From: Nakaseomyces glabratus
Taxonomy: Eukaryota; Ascomycota; Saccharomycetes; Saccharomycetales; Saccharomycetaceae
Direction of reading: 5' to 3'
Assembly: GCF_010111755.1 (NCBI RefSeq)
Contig: NC_088956.1
Coordinates: 372,001-436,000 of the forward strand
DNA: 64,000 nt
The notes beneath the pieces were generated by a model that ran no database searches, was not told the DNA's origin, and worked only from the letters and a program-made list of their open reading frames with translations. This document shows positions 8,807-17,578 of the stretch, in pieces; position 1 is the first letter of the stretch, and each line of letters opens with the position of its first letter. A program made the translations under genes and the position numbers.

Positions 8807-10162
8807 TCATTTCAACTTTGGATTTTCTGAGTCTTCAAAAAGCCAATCCCAACGGTTCTTTTTATGCAAGATAGCAAGAATCAAAACGGCTGGAAGATGT
8901 AAGACACTTGCAAAGAATGCCTTCCTTGCATATACATTTGCAGTGGCTAAGCCTTCATTGAACTTCACACGGTCATTCTTAATCTTGGAAGAGTAGTTCA
9001 GTCTTTGTTGCATGTAGAATTTAAAAGACCACAAACATAGCCAAGCGTTGACCAGACCAGAATCAATCTGATAATACCAATCAGTAATATTGAAGTAAGA
9101 CAATCCAAAGCACAATGGGAACATCAATAATGAATATCTTAAGGCTACCCGCGCATTAAGTAGAGGATTTTTCCAGGCCGTCATGACATAGCCTGCATTT
9201 TTATACTCGTTTCTAATATTGTGACTCAATGTATTGAAATGGGGAAACTGCCAAGCATAAAGCAGACCCGCTAAACACCATGAGCCTGGGTGTGTCAATG
9301 GGCTTGCAGCAGCCCAACCCATTAGTGGAGGAATAGCGCCCACCAGAGCACCAACCCATGTATTTATTATATGCTTTCTTTTCAATGACGTGTAGATCCA
9401 CGAATAAAGGGCAATATTTGATAAACCTAAGGCGGCAACTGTGGGATTTACACCCAGGTATAGAATAGATGTTCCTAAGGTTCCCATGCCAAAGGCGAAA
9501 CTAAAGGCTTGTTTAGGTGTAACTGCTCCACGCACAACGGGACGAGCTTGTGTTCTAATCATCTGTCTGTCATAATCTGGCTCTCTACCCATATTTATGG
9601 CGTTTGCAGCACCTGAACACATGGTTGTACCAACTGTTAAACACAGAAGTTCCGTTACTGTTGCAGGATAAGGTGATAAAGCATACGAACATATTGCGCT
9701 TAACATGACTAAGATTGTCAATCTTGGTTTTGTGAGTTGCACATAAGCTTCCATGGTCTTTTTTATATCTAAGCTCATAGAATTCTTTTCCTTCTTCAAT
9801 GCAGCTCTAGCTTTCCCATCAACAGGTTTGACATTAAATGGTAAATGAGGATGTATTTCATCTGTCTGGTCATCTGTGACATCATCTGTACATCTTAAAG
9901 TTCGCTTTGCAGCCTCTTTAATAGTGTTCACATCGCTGATACCCACTAACGGACTGTTGTTGGCTATGAATTCGATGGGGGCAGTATTCAGGATCGCCTG
10001 TTTGTTGTGTTTTTTAATGGTTTCCTTTGAGTAGCTCCTTACTATTATCTTTCGGGTCGCTTCATGGATAGCCGAGTATTTACCGATAACCTTCAGGCCA
10101 TGGTTACACAGCATGTTAGATGATCCCACACTAGAAGAGATATACAAAGTTCGCACTAGCAT
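8807..10162 (-). CDS. COX10: Heme A:farnesyltransferase (protoheme IX farnesyltransferase)
   Basis: Converts heme B to heme O in the mitochondrial inner membrane, the first step of heme A synthesis for cytochrome oxidase. The 451-residue protein (S. cerevisiae: 462) has a long N-terminal presequence-like region and then UbiA-family membrane segments from about residue 143 (YVQLTKPRLTILV). The prenyl-diphosphate-binding motif NMGREPDYDRQMIRT lies at about 190-204. The second aspartate-region counterpart is near YAWQFPHF. It is convergent with MRPL40. Confidence 0.95.
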   Translation of the reverse strand: MLVRTLYISSSVGSSNMLCNHGLKVIGKYSAIHEATRKIIVRSYSKETIKKHNKQAILNTAPIEFIANNSPLVGISDVNTIKEAAKRTLRCTDDVTDDQTDEIHPHLPFNVKPVDGKARAALKKEKNSMSLDIKKTMEAYVQLTKPRLTILVMLSAICSYALSPYPATVTELLCLTVGTTMCSGAANAINMGREPDYDRQMIRTQARPVVRGAVTPKQAFSFAFGMGTLGTSILYLGVNPTVAALGLSNIALYSWIYTSLKRKHIINTWVGALVGAIPPLMGWAAASPLTHPGSWCLAGLLYAWQFPHFNTLSHNIRNEYKNAGYVMTAWKNPLLNARVALRYSLLMFPLCFGLSYFNITDWYYQIDSGLVNAWLCLWSFKFYMQQRLNYSSKIKNDRVKFNEGLATANVYARKAFFASVLHLPAVLILAILHKKNRWDWLFEDSENPKLK

Positions 10163-10914
10163 TGCATTGATAGTGGCCTTCTTATTATCACTTCACTTTA
10201 CCTTAGACTCTAATTATAACTTTCCTTTGGTTTATTGGCTGTCAAAAAGATAAACAAACACCGATAGAGTATTAGGATGCCAAACTTTGTTATATCAGCC
10301 AGTGTCAAAACTGATGATGTTTTATACTAATGCCATTCAAATACAGTCCTTCCTTTAAGCATACTATGTCATTTAGAGCCAGTAGTTCTCACTGTCATTG
10401 CAATAAGGTGAAATTTCAGAGTTCTACCTGGAGGAGTGACGGTTTCTAAGAGATCACGTACGCGAAGACTTAACAAACACGACTAATAAAGCAGAAACAA
10501 GCCTGTTCCACAATGTATTGTAATAATAGGAATATATGTATTAATTATATATAGAATACTAAAGTAGATAGAAGGAAGTAATATATACATGCTTTCAACT
10601 GATGTACATATCAGGTTTTGGGAAGAGTCCCCTGTAAAAAAAAAGAGAGAGAGCTGATAGTCTTCTCTGCCATAATCTCTTCATCGAAAATAAGGAATAA
10701 TAGGTCGTTAATGGACTGTAATTTCTATAAATATAGTCCTGAACTTTAAAGGCTCATTTCAAGTATCATGTCTTAGTTTTATACTGTGCACTGTGCGAGC
10801 TGCAATATAAACTGGCTAAGATACCTAACTCTGATATAACCAACAACGTAGTTAGCTGCATTCAAGATTTCACTGTACATGAATTTGTTCAACTATGCTA
10901 TGTTCATGTGCATT
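10163..10914. other. Intergenic region COX10 promoter / kinase 3' region
   Basis: A 752-base AT-rich spacer containing the COX10 promoter side and the 3' end of the kinase gene. A purine tract of A's followed by GAGAGAGAG lies near 10635-10651. It sits at a junction between blocks that are on different chromosomes (XVI and XIII) in S. cerevisiae. No gene was recognised. Confidence 0.55.
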
Positions 10915-12741
10915 TCAAACTTTGTAAGTCTCTGTCCTACCATCATTATCTTTCACCACAGTGTGATGGTGGCCATGCGCTCTAAGTACTTTTTGGCCTT
11001 CTTTTATTGTACACATTGGAATACTCTTAAACCACTCATCATTGAATATATCGTCCATTGTCGCTCTTTCAGCAGGATTGACTTTCATCATCCTTGACAT
11101 TATTGGTCTTGAAGCATGAGGAAGTAATCTGAGCAGTCTGTATTGGCCGTGGATAACACGTTTTGAGGGTGAGGTATGTTTGGCCTCTCCAGCTTCTTCC
11201 TTTTTAGAATTGGATTCATTTTTAGTAATTGGTTGTTGTTCATGACTGTCTTTTTGTTTTACCTCGTTCTGATCAGCTTTCTTTGAAACTGATTCAACAT
11301 CAGACTCTTTATTTGCGTTAATATCTTGGTCAGTATTCTTCCTCTCCGGTGGAGTGGCTTTGTCATTGTTATCATTTGCATCTGCAGCGGCCCTTCTTTC
11401 TCTCCTCTCTCTCATTAACCTCTCATGTCTCTTGGCTGATTCATCATAGTCATGCTCTTCATCTTCTGGCATGTTGTATAACTTGAAATTTGGATCACTC
11501 TCTTTTGGTGCTTTCCATGGGAATCTCTTTAACATCATGCAGCTGAATATTATTCCAATTGACCACACATCTACAGCTTGAGGATCATACAGCGATAGAC
11601 CTGTTTTTTTATCTATTTTGATTGTCTGATGTGGTTCCTCACTTTCGTCACCATCTGCCCTGCTTATCTTCCCTAGCACTTCAGGAGCTAGATATGGATC
11701 GCTGCCTACAATGCCTGAGGCCAGCGTTACTTCTTGTTCAAATGGGTATCTAAACACAACGGCACTACCGAAATCGATTAACTTAAGAATACCGTTCTCA
11801 GTCATAACACAGTTATCTAGTTTCAAATCTCTGTGGGCAAGGCCCATGCTATGCAGGTACTTAACTCCGCAAGCAAGTTGCTTTAGACAACAGTTGACTT
11901 CACCACGGGACATTTTTCCAGACATAACGACTGCAAAGAAGTCAACTGGACAGTATTCCATGACTTCAAAATACCTCTGTTTTTTAGCATCACTAAATAT
12001 GTCCATTGTCTCAATGACATTTACATGGTGTAAAGTCGAACCAATTGTAAACTCTGCTATGCATTTCTTGGCATATTGCTTGCTGGTTTCAGTTGGCTTT
12101 TTGGGTCTAAATTCCTTAACAGCAAATGTTGCTCCATCGGTTGGACGTTTAAGTATTTTCACAGAACCGCCAGCACCAGAACCCAATGTTTTACCTAGTT
12201 TACCGTATTTTTGAGCTAAAATAGTGTCGTCTTGGTAGATACTGGAAGTGTTAGCCAATGAAAGAACGGAGTCAGTGGATGGTGGGATAGCTGTTTGTGT
12301 ATGAATCGCATTACGCGTATCGTTGTGAATGTAGTCATGTTTTGGGGGGCTTACAGGAGATCCTGGAGACATAGGTCGTTTAATTTCTTTCTTCTTAGAA
12401 CCAGAAAAGAAGCCACTGCGATTGGTATCATTATGTAACAAAGATGGTCTCAAAAATCTCTTCAATTCCAACACTGACGATTGGGTATCTGAGTCGTTAG
12501 ATGTTGTTTGCCCTACATTAGAAGAACCAACATTCATGAAGTTTAGAAATGGCTTGCGACGCTTACCGTTATCATTATCTATTGTAGACGCTGTACCGGT
12601 AGCCTCGCTGAACATACTACTGGTGTCATTTGCATCTTGCGTGCTACCATTAACACCATTTGCATAATTATCGATATTGCTACCGCTGTGATTGTGGTTA
12701 TGGTGATGATGAAAGGGGTTCCTTGTTAAAATATTTGGCAT
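10915..12741 (-). CDS. Serine/threonine protein kinase of the Hal5/Kkq8/Rtk1 family
   Basis: A 608-residue kinase of the fungal group that in S. cerevisiae includes Hal5, Kkq8, Sat4/Hal4 and Rtk1, some of which stabilise potassium and nutrient transporters at the plasma membrane. The N-terminal 170 residues are Ser/Asn/His-rich, with a His run at 11-14. The kinase core shows the glycine loop GSGAGGSV (187-194), the ATP-binding lysine K209, HRDLKLDN (303-310), DFG (323-325) and APE (352-354). A low-complexity, charged insert of roughly 110 residues (about 425-535) splits the C-lobe before the final RLLRLLPHASRPIMSRMM segment. The catalytic segment looks closest to Rtk1 and the glycine loop closest to Kkq8/Hal5, so I give no symbol. 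Confidence 0.85.
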   Translation of the reverse strand: MPNILTRNPFHHHHNHNHSGSNIDNYANGVNGSTQDANDTSSMFSEATGTASTIDNDNGKRRKPFLNFMNVGSSNVGQTTSNDSDTQSSVLELKRFLRPSLLHNDTNRSGFFSGSKKKEIKRPMSPGSPVSPPKHDYIHNDTRNAIHTQTAIPPSTDSVLSLANTSSIYQDDTILAQKYGKLGKTLGSGAGGSVKILKRPTDGATFAVKEFRPKKPTETSKQYAKKCIAEFTIGSTLHHVNVIETMDIFSDAKKQRYFEVMEYCPVDFFAVVMSGKMSRGEVNCCLKQLACGVKYLHSMGLAHRDLKLDNCVMTENGILKLIDFGSAVVFRYPFEQEVTLASGIVGSDPYLAPEVLGKISRADGDESEEPHQTIKIDKKTGLSLYDPQAVDVWSIGIIFSCMMLKRFPWKAPKESDPNFKLYNMPEDEEHDYDESAKRHERLMRERRERRAAADANDNNDKATPPERKNTDQDINANKESDVESVSKKADQNEVKQKDSHEQQPITKNESNSKKEEAGEAKHTSPSKRVIHGQYRLLRLLPHASRPIMSRMMKVNPAERATMDDIFNDEWFKSIPMCTIKEGQKVLRAHGHHHTVVKDNDGRTETYKV

Positions 12742-13298
12742 CTTTTTTTGATTTTAGTTTTGATATGATATTGGAAGAAAGTACTGCTATCAACTGATAA
12801 TACTATTGTGGTATGTCAATAATCATATGACGAGTCTTGTATATCTATAATGGATTTTGGTTTTGAGATTATAATCCTTCGACGATTTGTTCAGATTTTT
12901 ATTCTCTTTTTTGGCACTTCAAGGTAATCACAAGTATGTGGTATCTAAAAACACAGCACTTGTTCTTTTGGAAGTCCCAATTTGAATTGTTGCAGTATTA
13001 TAGAATCCAAATGATATATATATCACTATACTTCAATAGAATACAATTCCTTATGAAGCCAAAAATCCCGCTTAAACTTTAAAACCCAGATTTAATGTTA
13101 ACTATCTGGGGGAAGTTTGACAAATTTCTGCTGTTACTATTAAGTAGTAATGACGGAGCGTACTCTGATTATGTACACTGTAATGGACGTAGCAGGGTAT
13201 AGACGTGTCTTAACGGTCTATTCTATATAGCTCAGTTCTTCGGGTTCTTTGTAGTTGACAGTATTCCAGGATATTGTTAATCCGTCTCTTATCCCGAG

Positions 13299-13535
13299 AT
13301 GAACAAAGTCTTCAAAAAAATGGCTCAGAAAGACCAATAGCACCTACAGTAAGGACTATAAACTCTCAAAAGACTCTCTCATCCAATGGATGTCTACGAT
13401 GCTTTTTATTCCGAGAATACCAAACTTGCACAGCTTCTTGGAGAGGAGCTCAACGAGATAGTAATCACAGCCAACTTGACTTTTGAGCAGGGGATCCCGG
13501 TTAGAATCAGCACTATGGAGAGACACAGTGGGTAA
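13299..13535 (+). pseudogene. Possible frameshifted gene fragment, or 49-codon small ORF (13386-13535)
   Basis: An ORF too short for usual cut-offs, 13386-13535 (49 codons, ATG to TAA), reads MDVYDAFYSENTKLAQLLGE and onward. Its composition is strikingly protein-like: many E, L, N and I, and no Cys or Trp. Just upstream in the same frame an ATG at 13299 reads MNKVFKKMAQKDQ and then stops. Between them another frame reads APTVRTINSQKTLSSN. The three pieces together look like one coding segment of about 80 codons broken by two single-base shifts, one perhaps in the A tract at 13313-13320. I do not recognise the protein. The alternatives are a chance open frame or a real 49-codon gene. Confidence 0.3.
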
Positions 13536-13683
13536 TCACTGTCCAATGAAAGGTCTGGGGGGAGAATAGAGAGAGGGAATTACCAGATGTAACAAGTGTG
13601 TGATTAGTCAGTACAAAAGGAGCATCCATCCGTTTCTTTCTCAATTTCTGGAACAAATACCGACAGTTGCGTTGCGAGTTTGT

Positions 13684-13707
13684 GGGGGGGGGGAAGGAAG
13701 GGGGGGG
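13684..13707 (+). repeat. Poly-G pair (G10 - AAGGAA - G8)
   Basis: Ten G's and then eight G's separated by a short purine linker. This fits a G-quadruplex-forming sequence on the plus strand. Confidence 0.6.
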
Positions 13708-14047
13708 AGAAGCTTCATTGTAAAAATGTGTCTCCTCGAAAGGGACTATCCTCGTCACTCATTCAGTGACAAGGAAGTTCATTGTTCCCACTCCTACCTG
13801 GACGTGGTCCTAACATCAGCTGCATTCTCTAAGTAATCACAGCTCAGATGACAAACTAGACAATATGGCCGATGTATCGGTTATCACTGCACACTTCATC
13901 TTTATCACATGGGTATGAGTGTGTGTTGCGATAGTTTTGTACAACATATTGTTCATTGATACTTCTCTTCATAGTCCATTAATGAAGTAGATATTTCATT
14001 TCTCTATATATAAGCGTTAATTAATGATTACATGTTACAAGTATTTT

Positions 14048-15133
14048 CTACAATTCGTCATCTATTGGTGAGGTTTGGCTCTTAGGTACGAGTACGACGT
14101 AGTCTATGTAAAGGTCTCCAAAGTTTTTGGATCCCATGATAGGCATACCAAAACCTTTAATCCTTTCGATATCGCCATTATTAACGATTGAGCCCTTTGG
14201 TCTCGATAGTTTCACCTTCTTCTTTTCATCCAAGAACTCTATCTCTCGGGTCCAACCACCGTTTATGGCTTCGTTAGCAGTAATGATTTCTGTTCTGTAT
14301 AAGTTGTTTCCACGTCTTCTGTAGCCCAGATTTTCTTTTTCACTCTCGTTATATTCAATTATAATATCACCACTCTCCATATCAGGGGATTTATCAGATT
14401 CACCACTCTTCTTATCGATGTGGTTTCTTGGAATACCACCCGGGAATTCGAAATGGAATGGCTTGTTCTTCCGTACAACTTTATGACCCTTACAGGTCTT
14501 GCATGGGTTTTCAATGGTCTTACCTTTACCACCACATTGTCCACATTGTTGTTGTATCTGTTGCGTGATGGGGCCCATACGAATAACTTGTACTACAACA
14601 CCTCTACCTTGGCATGCCGGGCATACTTTAACTTTACCATCAGCAGACCCACTTCCATGGCATGAATCACATATATCATTCAATGGAATTTCAAACTCAA
14701 CTTCACCTCCAGAGTAAAATTCTTTCAGCGAAACTTGGTTGCGTACTTGGTAGTTCTGACTTCTCTGTGTCTGTCTGAAACCGCCACCTTGTCTGCCAAA
14801 CATCTGCTCAAACATATCAAATGGATCGTGGAATCCGCCCCCACGTTGACCTTGTCCACCATTCTTGAATGCATCCGCACCATGGACATCGTATGTCTTA
14901 CGCTTCTCGGGATCACCAAGTATGTCATAGGCCTCACCAACCTCAATAAATTTGTGGTGGGCCTCCTCATCACCTGGGTTCTTGTCCGGATGGTATTTCT
15001 TGGATAACTGACGATACGCAGACTTAATCTCTTTGTCACTTGCATCCTTCGACAGGCCTAGTATGGCATAGTAGTCTTGAGATAGCACATGCTGGATTAG
15101 TGCAAAAAACACCAAGCAAATCCAAAGTTTCAT
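14048..15133 (-). CDS. SCJ1: ER-lumenal DnaJ co-chaperone
   Basis: A 361-residue Hsp40 that works with Kar2/BiP in folding and ER-associated degradation. Visible in order: signal peptide (residues 1-18), J domain with HPD at 48-50, Gly/Phe-rich segment (about 90-120), four CxxCxGxG-type zinc-finger repeats (155-217; the fourth reads CKTCKGHK), the C-terminal substrate-binding domain, and a C-terminal DDEL tetrapeptide. S. cerevisiae Scj1 is similar in length (377 aa). The order SCJ1-CEF1 matches YMR214W-YMR213W, inverted as a unit. Confidence 0.95.
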   Translation of the reverse strand: MKLWICLVFFALIQHVLSQDYYAILGLSKDASDKEIKSAYRQLSKKYHPDKNPGDEEAHHKFIEVGEAYDILGDPEKRKTYDVHGADAFKNGGQGQRGGGFHDPFDMFEQMFGRQGGGFRQTQRSQNYQVRNQVSLKEFYSGGEVEFEIPLNDICDSCHGSGSADGKVKVCPACQGRGVVVQVIRMGPITQQIQQQCGQCGGKGKTIENPCKTCKGHKVVRKNKPFHFEFPGGIPRNHIDKKSGESDKSPDMESGDIIIEYNESEKENLGYRRRGNNLYRTEIITANEAINGGWTREIEFLDEKKKVKLSRPKGSIVNNGDIERIKGFGMPIMGSKNFGDLYIDYVVLVPKSQTSPIDDEL

Positions 15134-15404
15134 TTCAATGTCCTGTAACGTTAGCTATCCAATGGAAATATACGATTGAGATGATAGAAATACTGTAAAG
15201 TGCTATAGTTCAGCTTTCTAATATTAATATCTCTTCCATTCTCAAATGCGTGGTAAATCGATTTACAACAGTGATCCACGTAATGGAACCTCGAAGAAAT
15301 GCCCGCGAAATACCGTAATGTGTGAGGAATATAGGTCAGAAGATGTATATACTTGAATGCTACCATCATCATAATGTATCCCTAGCATGTTGCATATATA
15401 CTAT

Positions 15405-17030
15405 TTATTTGGTTCTTTTTTTGATATGTTTTTGCTCCTTCATGAACATGTAATATCTCGTGTAGTACTTCAACTGCTTCGACTTTAGTTCCGGGATTAG
15501 TGAACGGATAATGGTATTGCATATCTGTTCGTTGTTCTCTACCAGTGGCTTGATAATGTGTAGTTGTTCATCGTAATTGCTTATCCTTTGCTGATACTTT
15601 TGGATTTGTGCCCGCAGTTCATCCAAGTTAGTATCTGTTGATATTTGTACCTCTGGGTTTGTAAGCGATGTTCTTCCACTAATGTCCTTTTGTATTTCCT
15701 CGTTTAAATCATCCCAAATCTGCAAATGTTCTTTGCTGATTGTTGGTTTAGCTCTAGTTCTAGCATCTTTAATAAGCTTATTATACTCTTCTTCAAATTC
15801 ATTTTTTGGGTCTGCAATTATAGATGGTATCATTGAGCTGTCAACTATGTCAAAAGTTTCCATTGGTAATTCGTAAAGCTGTTCGCTTTCTTGTACCTTT
15901 ATAGAGTTGTCGTCTTCTTCACTTACTATTTCTTGTTCGTCGTCATCATCAGAATCCTCCCAAAGGATTTCAAAATCATTTTTAGGCGTAGGCAATGCAC
16001 TAAAACATTCGGTAAGATACTTTTTGACCAGGACCGCATCGTTAGTGTTATTAGAAGAAACAGAAAGATTTTCACCGTCGGCCCTTGGAGCTGATAAGTT
16101 TAAAACTGGTTTCTTCATGTCGTTTAATAGCACTGAATCATTACTGGTAATTGACATACTTGTCTCTTTATTGTCTTCTTTGTTTGGACGCTTATCCCTG
16201 GATCTTTTACGTGGGGAAGACTCTTTCTCTCCGTCGTCTTTGAACTTTCTTTTTCCTTTCTTTGCTATGTTTCTTTCAAAGTCTTGTAATGCTTTTTGTG
16301 TTCTTTCATTCTCCCTAGTTACATCATATAAAACAGCAGGAGGTACAATCTCATAGACAACATCAGCGTTATAATCAATTTCATTCTCGTATTTTTTTTT
16401 AGACTTCTTTAGTGATGTATTGATCCCGGCTTGTTTCAATTCTCGTCTCTTCTGTATTTGTGCAATACGTTTGGATTCCTCTAACATCCTCTCGCGCACT
16501 TTTCGAGTAGCTTTCTTACCTTGAGTATTCAAAAGTCTAGCTCTTGCCTCAGAGAGCATTTCCCTCTCGTCTTCATCAAGTTCATCGTTATCTGGTTTAG
16601 CCTTTTGTGTTTCAGCACTTGGGTGAATCTCGTTAGGTTTGAAACCAAAGGACGTACTGATAGCTGAATTAGCCGAGGTAGTTGCTTCTCCATCGGTCTT
16701 TGATAGCTCAGTCTCTAGTAATATGTTGTACCTCTCAATGCATTGCTGACTTGGCCTGCCCATCAACTCTGAAATAGTCCTCCATTGATTTGGGAGTGTC
16801 CTAACTAGCTCAAGTAGTTTCTTATCCTCTTCCTTAGTGAACTCTTCGAAGTTCAAAGTCGGGTTCAAATACTCATTCCATCGTATTTCACACTGTCTAG
16901 CATTCTTCTTCTGCAGCAACGAGGCTATCTTGCTCCACTGATGTACACCATACTTTTGTACAGCAGCCTTCAATATCTGATCCTCGATATTGGTCCAAAG
17001 ACCACCTCTTACATATATTGGTGGGGCCAT
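15405..17030 (-). CDS. CEF1: Splicing factor, NineTeen (Prp19) complex Myb protein
   Basis: Orthologue of Cef1/human CDC5L, 541 residues (S. cerevisiae: 590). Two Myb/SANT repeats open the protein: GGLWTNIEDQILKAAVQKYG at about 9-28, and a second from about residue 60 (FTKEEDKKLLELVRTLPNQW). A basic, Lys/Arg-rich region follows (about 180-290), then a less conserved acidic middle. The C-terminal coiled segment is the part that contacts Prp19-complex partners. It is essential for pre-mRNA splicing and cell-cycle progression in S. cerevisiae. It is divergent with EFR3 across a promoter carrying an RRPE-like element. Confidence 0.95.
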   Translation of the reverse strand: MAPPIYVRGGLWTNIEDQILKAAVQKYGVHQWSKIASLLQKKNARQCEIRWNEYLNPTLNFEEFTKEEDKKLLELVRTLPNQWRTISELMGRPSQQCIERYNILLETELSKTDGEATTSANSAISTSFGFKPNEIHPSAETQKAKPDNDELDEDEREMLSEARARLLNTQGKKATRKVRERMLEESKRIAQIQKRRELKQAGINTSLKKSKKKYENEIDYNADVVYEIVPPAVLYDVTRENERTQKALQDFERNIAKKGKRKFKDDGEKESSPRKRSRDKRPNKEDNKETSMSITSNDSVLLNDMKKPVLNLSAPRADGENLSVSSNNTNDAVLVKKYLTECFSALPTPKNDFEILWEDSDDDDEQEIVSEEDDNSIKVQESEQLYELPMETFDIVDSSMIPSIIADPKNEFEEEYNKLIKDARTRAKPTISKEHLQIWDDLNEEIQKDISGRTSLTNPEVQISTDTNLDELRAQIQKYQQRISNYDEQLHIIKPLVENNEQICNTIIRSLIPELKSKQLKYYTRYYMFMKEQKHIKKRTK

Positions 17031-17578
17031 AAGTTCAGTTCAAAAAGGCTCTTACCTTCCAGGTTATATCTGTGCAGTTTGTTCCAGAAACTTATTACCC
17101 ATTGGGGTTTTAATCGCTGTTATTCAATATAAATCTTGCTCTGATAAAAGAGAGACAATTGGAAATCATCCGTAATCGGATAATCATCAATATTCGACAT
17201 TGAAACTACCTCATCGATTAATGATGATGCGATCAATCTGCTTTGCATTGTATTGAGCTGAAATTTTCAAATCCGGCTAGGGACCCATTCGAGGATGAAC
17301 GATTTTTTGAAAAATTTCAGTAACAACAACAAAGTAATTCTATATTATATTGTAGTCATTTAGAAGGTGTCAGAGATAATTTGATTGTTTGTTCAAGGGA
17401 GAAATCATTATACCCATTTGTTTCCCTTTATACCACTTTTTGTTGCGTTCTAATTGGGTAGGGTTTGGCCACTTTGGAAGTGTCTGTGATAAACGAATAG
17501 GTGACAACCATAATTATTGTAAACATCCTGAAGAAGTAACAAAGAGAGGATCTAAAATAGGTAATTATATCAGCCAAC
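17031..17578. promoter_or_regulatory. Divergent promoter CEF1/EFR3 with RRPE and PAC-like elements
   Basis: A 548-base spacer. A CTCATCGA PAC-like core (17210-17217, minus orientation) and an RRPE-like TGAAAAATTT (17308-17317) lie about 180 and 280 bases from the CEF1 ATG. This pairing is typical of ribosome-biogenesis regulon promoters. EFR3 lies on the far side. Confidence 0.5.

Larger units (their letters stand above)
12742..14047. other. 1.3-kb spacer between the kinase and SCJ1
   Basis: This holds the kinase promoter (adjacent to 12741) and the SCJ1 3' region. In between are a possible decayed coding segment (13299-13535) and a poly-G pair (13684-13707). At this junction the chromosome XVI-like and XIII-like gene orders meet. 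Confidence 0.6.
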
